This document shows positions 57,090 to 64,000 of a stretch of 64,000 nt of DNA, piece after piece; position 1 is the stretch's first letter; each line of letters starts with the position of its first letter. The DNA comes from Theropithecus gelada (lineage: Eukaryota > Chordata > Mammalia > Primates > Cercopithecidae). The DNA lies in NCBI RefSeq assembly GCF_003255815.1, contig NC_037668.1, positions 13,416,059-13,480,058 of the forward strand. The letters run 5' to 3'. Position numbers and translations under genes: made by a program. A model generated the notes under the pieces. The model made no database searches. It had not been told where the DNA came from and worked only from the letters and a program-made list of their open reading frames with translations.

Positions 57090-57840
57090 GAATGACACAT
57101 GGACCTGATTTTTTACTTATTTTTATATGCAAGTGGATATGTCATATTCATTTGTTTAAAAAAATCCTTGACCATTTGTTGAAAGATTATACATTTTTTA
57201 ATATATATTTTTCTTTTTCATGTTGGCCAAAAATCTGTTCTCCAGATATGTACTGGTTTATTTTTGGACTGTATATTTTGTTCCTATTTTATCAATCTAT
57301 TTTATTGATCATATCCCAATGCCATTCTGTTTTGATTACTGTAATAGTTTTTCAAATTAGGTAGAGCTAGTCCTCCAAGTTTGTTCACTGTGCGGGCATT
57401 TTGGTTAGGCTAGTTCATATTAATTTTAGAATCAGCTGATCAATTTCTACCAGAGATGCTTGCTGAGATTTCAAGTGGAATTGCATTGAATTTATAGTTC
57501 AAATTGGGGAAAATTAACATCTTAATAATATTTAGTCTCCTGACCCATGAACAAATAATGTCTCTCTAGTTTTTAGGTATTCATTGTGCTCTCTGTGCAA
57601 CATTTTGTAATTTTCAATCAGATTTATCCCTATGTATTTTATATGTTGGATATTACTGTAAGTGGTATTGCTTTCTACGTTTCAATTGTGCATTGGAATT
57701 ACACAAAATAGAACTGACTTTTGTATATTGATCTTGTATACTGCTAGAAACAAATGTTTTTCAGATTCAAGTTACATTTGGCAGTGACAATATTTTTGGG
57801 GTCTTGTGTATTTACCAGGTGAAAAGAATCTTTTTTATTT
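57090..57840 (-). mobile_element. Old L1 ORF2 fragment
   Basis: 'ctggtttatttttggactgt', 'gccattctgttttgattact' and 'caagtggaattgcattgaat' are reverse-complement L1 ORF2. Confidence 0.75.
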
Positions 57841-58910
57841 CACTTGGAGCTTTATCATCAGCCCAAGGAAGAGGAATGTCCCAACCCGTATGAAGTTCTG
57901 AGGCTGGGCAGAGTTTGTACCTTGTGGACCAATGCCTGTGAAATGTTCTGCATGTTTACCAATAAGTTTTCCTTAAGAGTACTTATGCAGTTGATGGGGC
58001 TTCTCATGTGCATGTCTGTCTGCAATGTTACATTTGTAAAATTTAGAAGCCAATGTTATCCCTTATTTTCAAATTTCGTATTCAATAATCTACCCCAGCA
58101 TGACGTAGTGTCAGAGACTTTGGGATGTTCTTCAGTGACATATCCATCAAGCTATCATGAGCAGGTACCTGATCCTGACTAGTCTTATTTCTGATGTGAT
58201 CTGTTATAAAATGAGACCAGATCTTTAAAATAATGAATAATAATGGACTTGAGAGGGTTTCTTTGTGGAATACTCAGCCTTAGGAGCCAGCAGATCCTAC
58301 TCCACATGTGAAGTAGGATCTACTCCCTTCAGTATGTGAGCATCAAGACCCTGATTCTGCAGTGGAATCTGCAGCAGTCCTCTGCTGTATCAGCCTCATT
58401 CCCTCAAGGGAGGGTGAATGGCCTTCAGTTTGTTATGTCACAATTGACAAGTGTAGCATATTTGAGTACCTCTTCAGTTATTGACCTAGATTTATGTCCA
58501 ATCATGTCAAGCTTGCTCACCTGGGTGAATCACAAGGTCACATTCCCAGTCGGTCTTTTGACTGTGTCACAAAAAAACAAAAGTATTCATTTGTCATTAT
58601 GTCTCTCTCCTGAAGGTCAACTTTGATAGGCTAAAACACGGCCCACCAACAGCTTTAAAGGTGGTTTTTTAAATGTTTGTCTGTGGTTTACTAAAGTCCT
58701 ATCACTGAAATGAATTTATCTTTTACTCCAGTTTTTCATTTCTCCATGTTCTGTCTCTATGACAGAACCCAAAAGTCAGTATAAACATAAATTTATTCCC
58801 ACTGATTTATAACCAATCAACAGAATGTATATTACATAGGATTCTGTACATTGGGTTGCCAGCCTTCTTCCTTCTTTTACCTGTTTCCTATTGGATGGTA
58901 AGAGAATATA
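57841..58910. other. Unassigned kilobase with two longish open frames
   Basis: Plus-strand frames at 57844-58182 and 58336-58626 begin at TTG and GTG rather than ATG. Their products (for example LYHQPKEEECPNPYEVLRLG) resemble nothing I recognise. No splice or retroviral landmark is evident. It could be an ERV internal fragment or unique sequence. Confidence 0.4.
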
Positions 58911-59038
58911 GACCAGGTTTGATGGCTCAAGTTTGTAATTCCAGCACTTTGGGAGGTTGAGGTGGGAGGGTCACTGGAGACCAGGAGTTCAAGACCAGCC
59001 TGGGCAATATAGTAAGACCTCATCTTCTTTTTAAAAAA
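58911..59038 (+). mobile_element. Free left Alu monomer (FLAM/AluJ-like)
   Basis: 'gaccaggtttgatggctcaa' to 'aagacctcatct' and an A-rich end. Only one monomer. Confidence 0.8.
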
Positions 59039-59358
59039 ATAAATGTTGTAATGTTATTTGTCACTTTTATTAACATCCCTGGACTACAGTTCTACCATTT
59101 ATTGTTTTAAAAGCATACCTTATTAATATAAGATGTGCTTAAATCTGTATATTTGTGAGCATCATTAATATTATTAATAGTTAAAATCTATAGTAGTGAA
59201 TTATTTGGTTCGGTCAGAGACTAAAGTCTGAAAATTAGAAATTCACTATTTCTTTCAGGTGTGTGTGTGTGCTGTTTTGCTAATCCCTCACCTCTCTCAG
59301 AAAAGCCATTGTGGGCCCAAGCCAATAAGTAGACAGTCTGAAAGAATGCATGAAGATC

Positions 59359-59637
59359 GGCCAGGTGTGGTGGCTCACTCCTGCAATGCCAGCACTTCGG
59401 GAGGCCGAGGTGGGTGGATCACCTGAGGTCAGGAGTTCGAGACCAGCCTGGCCAACGTGGTGAAACCCCGTCTCTACTAAAAATACAAAAAATGAGCTGG
59501 GCATGGTGTTGCACGACTGTAATCCCAGCTACTCGGGAGGCTGAGGCAGGAGAATCCCTTGAATCTGGGAGGTGGAGGTTGCAGTGAGCCGAGATCACGC
59601 CACTGCACTCCAGCCTGGGCAACAGAGCGAGACTCCA

Positions 59638-59668
<31 letters not shown>

Positions 59669-59669
59669 G
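59359..59669 (+). mobile_element. Full-length AluS with long A-tail
   Basis: Complete Alu ending in about 29 A residues. ATGAAGATC precedes (59350-59358) and follows the tail. Confidence 0.92.
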
Positions 59670-60084
59670 AATGAAGATCCTAAAATAAATATGTAGTGTC
59701 CATTGAGTGGAAAATTTTGCAAAAGTTGTTCTTCTACAATTGTGCAATGTTTCTCTTAGCCAGCTCATCTGTTGCTTCAAAGGCCCCCCATTTTTTTTTT
59801 TCATCATCTTATGGCCATTGTCATTAACTCCATTTTGCTCCTGCCTATGTCATCTACATGCAATCTGTTTCACTGCATGGCCCTAGAGGCAGAGCCATTT
59901 TTCCAACTTTAAGTGCATTAAAAGACTCGTGTCTCTGAAAGAAAATGGAAGTCAGTGGTTCTCTTTGTTTTTTGGTATTTAAAGTCATCATTAGGGTCAA
60001 GTGGGAAATATGTTTTCTCCAGAAGTTATTAGGGGCTGTTCAATGAAATAACTTTTCACTTCCTACACTACAACTGATCCCATC

Positions 60085-60479
60085 TGTGATGGTTAATACT
60101 GAGTGTCAACCTGATTGGACTGAAGGAATAGAAGTATTGATCCTGGGTGTGTCTGTGTGGGTGTTGCCAAAAGAGATTAACATTTGAGTCAGTGGGCTGG
60201 GAAAGGCAGGCCCACCCTTAATCTGGTGGGCACAATCTAATCAGCTTTCAGTGAACATAAAGCAGGCAGAAAAACATGAAAAGGAGAGAGATGGGCCTAG
60301 CCTCCATCTTTCTCCCATGCTGGATGCTTCCTGCCCTCGAACATTGAACTCCAAGTTCTTCAGTTTTGGGACTCGGACTGGCTCTCCTTGCTCCTCAGCT
60401 TGCAGACAGCCTATTGTGGGACCTTGTGATTGTGTAAGTTAATACTTAATAAACTCCTTTATATATATAATAAACTCCT

Positions 60480-60530
<51 letters not shown>

Positions 60531-60592
60531 TATATAAAAATATACATATATCCTATTAGTTCTGTCCCTCTAAGAGAACCCTGACTAATACA
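60085..60592 (+). mobile_element. ERVL-type LTR (MLT2-like)
   Basis: From TGTGATGGTTAATACTGAGT to 'ccctgactaatacag'. Diagnostic text includes 'tgattggactgaaggaatag', 'gagattaacatttgagtcag', 'catgctggatgcttcctgcc' and 'cctattagttctgtccctc'. The polyadenylation word AATAAA occurs at about 60448 and is duplicated ('aataaactcc' twice). A (CA)n microsatellite interrupts it at 60481-60527. Confidence 0.85.
60481..60527. repeat. (CA)n microsatellite inside the LTR
   Basis: Uninterrupted AC units over about 45 bases. Confidence 0.95.
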
Positions 60593-60595
60593 GAT

Positions 60596-60614
60596 TTTGC
60601 GACCAGGGGTGGTT
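60596..60614 (+). other. Degenerate Leu-type primer-binding site
   Basis: 'tttgcgaccaggggtgg' directly follows the LTR and matches, with a few changes, the complement of the 3' end of tRNA-Leu (TGGTACCAGGAGTGGGG), the primer of ERVL elements. Confidence 0.65.
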
Positions 60615-61330
60615 CTAGAGGAAGAGTATATTAAGGATGGAGTTTTTCATTGGTTTTGGGGTTTCTGGAGTTGGTTGCTTAATATTATTAGACTCAAAAA
60701 TGCTAAGGACTCTACTTTAATAGTATGGAAAACACTGGTAGTCCTCCGTGGAAACAGTTTAGAGAGATATGCAAAATAGATGCATTTGACACTCCTGATT
60801 CACTGCTCAGGAGAGGCAAGGAGTTTAGGAGCTCTATACATAATATCTTTGACCATATGTGAAGAACTAAGGAAAATAATGAAGCTGGTTAGTTGCTCAT
60901 AAGTTCAGTGGACAAAGTGATGAAAGAAAATGATGAACTCAGGGACTGTGTCTCCCAGCCTCAGAAACAGACACTGCACTTCAAATCTGCTAACATTGCC
61001 CTGAGTGAGAGTCTTATATCCTGTAGACAAAAAGCTGAAATCGTGGAAAAACAGACACAAACTCACATGATGCGATTGACTGACCTGCAATGAAAGATGA
61101 GTGCACAGCCTCGCCAGGTGTCTACCGTGAAAGCGAGGGCATTGATGGGAAAAGAATGGGACCCTGTAACTTGAAATAGGGACGTGTTACTGCCAGGGAG
61201 CACAATGCAAAGAGGAGAAAAATGTGGCCAGAAGCCTCTGCCCCACACCCCAGAGCTCAAGAAACAACTATTGGATTAGCAGGAATAAAAAATGCTTGAA
61301 GAAGTGTTAGAGACTTACCTTTAACAGTTC
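60615..61330 (+). mobile_element. ERVL internal remnant (gag-side)
   Basis: It follows the LTR and primer site in the expected order. The frame at 60893-61093 contains a coiled-coil-like stretch (VMKENDELRDCVSQPQKQ), as expected near the start of ERVL gag. It is closed by a stop at 61094 and no pol is visible. The right limit is approximate. An old, dead endogenous retrovirus fragment. Confidence 0.6.
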
Positions 61331-61394
61331 TTTTTAGGACCTGGAGAGGTTAAGGAAAAAGGACCATTTCATCTAGAGAAATAGTAATAATTAT

Positions 61395-61545
61395 ATTCTT
61401 CTGCACGTTCAGTTTACAAAGGGTTTTACATGTTATCTCATGAATATTTATTGAGTAATTAATTTTCCAGACACCATGCTAAGCACTGGAGGTACAGAGG
61501 TCAGTGAATAAGATCTCCTTTAAGACCTCAAACTTGTAGAAAATA
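61395..61545 (+). mobile_element. Old MIR/L2-like fragment
   Basis: 'atttattgagtaattaattt' and 'catgctaagcactggaggta' resemble the common ancient-repeat phrase with 'gtgctaggcactggggata'. Confidence 0.5.
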
Positions 61546-61844
61546 AGCACTCAAAAATATACTTTTATCAGAATGTGGGAATTGTTCTAACCTCTGAATA
61601 TTATAGCAAGGTAGGGACAGGGCACATAGGATAAGACATTTTTTCCTAATCAGAAGGTGGAACAATGAGAATTCTCAAGGGCAATCCCATTCTCATCCCA
61701 TTCTCATCCACAAAAGGATGTCTCAGCGAAGAAAGGATGGCGTAAGGCAGGGTCTTCTCTAAGGAAGAGTCTTTGCCACAACCCTAGAGACTGCAGAGAA
61801 TCTCCCAGAGGATTACGGGGATAAGAATACAGGGAGCTAAATGG

Positions 61845-62757
61845 AATTCAAATTGGAAAGAAAGAAGTAAAATTACTTCTGTTCATAGGTGACATAATCT
61901 TAAATGTAGAAAAACACTAAAGATTTCACAAAAAAACTATTAGAACTAATAAATGACTTTAGCAAAGTAGCAGGACACAAAATAGCACACAAAAATAATT
62001 TGTGTTACTATATCCTAACAATTATCAATCAAAGGAGGAAATTAAGAAAATAGTTTTATTTACAACAGCATCAAAAAATATACATAGGAATTAGCCAAGG
62101 AAGTGAAAGACTTGTACAATGAAAACTGCAAAACATTGCAGAAAAATATTAAAGAGCTCATGAAATATGAGTTCCCATATTCATGGATTGGAAGACTTAA
62201 TATTGCTAAGATGTCAATACTACCCAAAGTGATATAGAGATTCAATGCAACCTCTATCAAAATTCCAACTTTTTTTTTTTGCAAAAACAGAAAAATCCAT
62301 CCTACATTCATATGGAATCTTAAGGGGCCCTGAATAGACAAAACGATATTGAAAAAGAACAAGCTGGGTGTGGTGGCTCATGTCTGTAATCCCAGCACTT
62401 TGGGAGGCTGAGGCAAGAGGATTGCTTGAGGTCAAGAGTTCAAGACCAGCCTGAGCAACATAGCAAAAATTTGTCTCTACAAAAAATTTTTAAAAAGAAC
62501 AAAGTTGGAGGACTCATATTTCCTGGCTTCAAAATTTAATACAAAGCTCAAGTAATCAAAACAGTGGGGTACTAACACAAAGACATATAGACCAATGGAA
62601 TAGAATAAAAAGCCCAGAAATAACTCCTGTATATTTGGTCAAATGATTTCTGACAAGGGTGCCAAGACCATTCAATGGGGAAAATACAGTCTTTTCAACA
62701 AATGTTTCTGGGGAAGCTGGATATCTACATGCAAAAGAATGAAGGTGGACCCTTGTT
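61845..62757 (+). mobile_element. L1 ORF2 remnant, plus strand, with a FLAM inside
   Basis: 'gaactaataaatgactttag', 'caaggaagtgaaagacttgt', 'catattcatggattggaaga', and after the Alu monomer 'ggaggactcatatttcctgg' and 'gaccaatggaatagaataaa'. Multiple stops. Confidence 0.88.
62363..62497 (+). mobile_element. Alu left monomer (FLAM-like) in L1
   Basis: 'ctgggtgtggtggctcatgt' to 'tgtctctacaaaaaa', flanked by AAAAAGAACAA on both sides. Confidence 0.85.
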
Positions 62758-62984
62758 AGGCTGCCCCTTTCCTGGTCCATATGGGCTAAAGAGAGCCGAC
62801 GACTCACTGTGTCGTTTTTTGGATCCTGAAGTTTCTAGTCAGTATGCCCTTTTCTCTTCATCTTTCAGAGTCTCCTTATGTTAATTGTATAGAAAATGTC
62901 CAGGGTTTTAGTTCTACTTACTGGGAGGAATAGGGAAAAGCATGCCTATTCCATCTTCCCAGAAACGAAAGTCACTCTGCCAGT

Positions 62985-63276
62985 CTTTTTGTTTTTGTGA
63001 GAAACAAGGTCCCACTGTCACCCAGGCTGCAGTGCACTGCATCATAGCTCACTGCAACCTCCAACTCCTGAGCTTAAGCAACAGCAACCCCTTGCCCCAG
63101 CCTCCTGAGTAGCTAGAAACACAGGTGTGTACCACCACAGCTGGCTAATTTTTTTTTTAGAGATGGGATCTTGCTATATTGCCCAGACTGGTCTCAAAGT
63201 CCTGGCCTCAAGCAATCTCCCTCCCTCAACATCCCAAAGTGCTGGGATTACAGGCATGAGCCATCACGGCTAGCCT
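62985..63276 (-). mobile_element. AluJ-like
   Basis: 'gagaaacaaggtcccactgt' to 'catgagccatcacggctagc', diverged. Confidence 0.85.
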
Positions 63277-63705
63277 CAGATTTTTAATGTAAGTTCTTAT
63301 TTCACCTTCATTTTTTGAAACATATTTTCATTGGGTAAATAATTCTAGGTTGCAGGTTTTGTTTTTTTTTTTTTCCTTTCAGTACTTAAAAGATGTTGCT
63401 CCACTGTGTTCTAGCTTATAATTGTTTTGATGATAAATCTGCTACCACCCTTATCTTTCTTCCTTTGTACATAACTAGTTGTTTCTCCTCTGGCTGCTTT
63501 TACAATTTTCTAACAGGTTTTGAGAGATTTTATTATGATTTGCCTTCATTTAGTTGCTTTATTTTCTTATTTCTTGTGCTTGGGGTTAATTGAGCTACTT
63601 AGATCTGTGGCTTTATAGGTTCCATCAAATTTGGGGAAATTTGGGTTGCTATTTCTACTAATATGTGTTCTATTCCTCTCCTACCTCTTTTGGGTATTCC
63701 AATTG
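63277..63705 (-). mobile_element. Probable L1 3'-end remnant
   Basis: Text such as 'tgttgctccactgtgttctag' and 'tttgccttcatttagttgct' is typical of old L1 3' regions in reverse. Boundaries approximate. Confidence 0.5.
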
Positions 63706-64000
63706 TCTTGGTTCATTTCTGCTTCTATAACAAAATACCACAGACTATGCAATTTTGAAATAATAGAAATTTGTTTTGTGCAGTTCTGGAAGCTGGGAAA
63801 CCCTAGATCAAGGTACTGGCCCTGGCGTCTGGTGAGAGTGGCTCTTCACTTTCAAGATGGTGGCTTCTTGCTGTGTTCTCACATGGTAGAAGACAGAGGG
63901 CAAAAAGGGCCAAAACTCTGTGTGAAGGCTCTTTTATAAATGCTGTAATCCCATTCACATGGGAGGACCCCTCAAGACCTAATCTCTTCCCAAAAGGTCC
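63706..64000 (-). mobile_element. MLT1-type LTR, runs off the right edge
   Basis: 'ggttcatttctgcttctata', 'acaaaataccacagacta', 'cagttctggaagctggg' and 'tggcttcttgctgtgttctc', then 'caagacctaatctcttccca', all in the order of a minus-strand MLT1 LTR. Its 5' end lies outside the window. Confidence 0.82.

Overview
This window is primate nuclear DNA, most likely from an Old World monkey (macaque/baboon-type). It is dense in Alu, L1, MIR, MER1, MLT1/MST and ERV LTR repeats. Two full-length, clean AluY copies with perfect target-site duplications (5496-5792 and 38926-39226) carry features I associate with cercopithecine AluY rather than human AluY: 'GGCTCAAGCC' near the head and a CTAGCCGGGCGAGGTGG-type middle. 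The neighbourhood of a tRNA-His gene, a tRNA-Glu relic, a U1 snRNA relic and an NBPF-family locus matches the gene content of human 1q21. That placement is inference from gene content.

Layout. 1-4.0 kb: old repeats (truncated Alu, MLT1-type LTR, a long ERV2/MER11-like LTR, two facing Alus ending in a GA tract). 4.0-5.1 kb: GC-rich DNA around an intact tRNA-His(GTG) gene. 5.5-8.2 kb: AluY, an old L1 and an MLT1 LTR. 8.6-13.1 kb: an unusually GC/CpG-rich, almost repeat-free block holding a tRNA-Glu(TTC) pseudogene, a diverged U1 snRNA gene copy that has lost its Sm site, and small local duplications, with no convincing protein gene. 13.9-15.5 kb: a processed pseudogene of La (SSB) on the minus strand. 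15.5-23.4 kb: mostly unassigned unique sequence with a MER1 DNA transposon and a MIR.

23.5-40 kb: the main locus, an NBPF-like gene on the minus strand. I can place 15 exons with canonical-looking splice junctions in one consistent phase: an N-terminal coding exon (39563-39775), coiled-coil-type exons, an upstream DUF1220-like exon, and then alternating long (about 173 bp) and short (about 52 bp) Olduvai/DUF1220 exons in tandem units of about 1.55 kb. It also carries stop codons, a frameshift and a destroyed donor site, so as a full-length gene it looks like a pseudogene. The downstream Olduvai block is the best preserved part. Introns hold Alus and a collapsed ERV with two related LTR copies.

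40-64 kb: intergenic repeat sediment. There are many minus-strand L1 fragments broken by Alus, MIRs, an MST/MLT-type LTR and microsatellites, then an ERVL-type LTR with a Leu-type primer site, a plus-strand L1, and an MLT1-type LTR running off the right end.

No complete protein-coding gene is visible. The only gene that looks functional is tRNA-His. The rest is a record of local duplication and decay of multicopy RNA genes and of the Olduvai-domain family.
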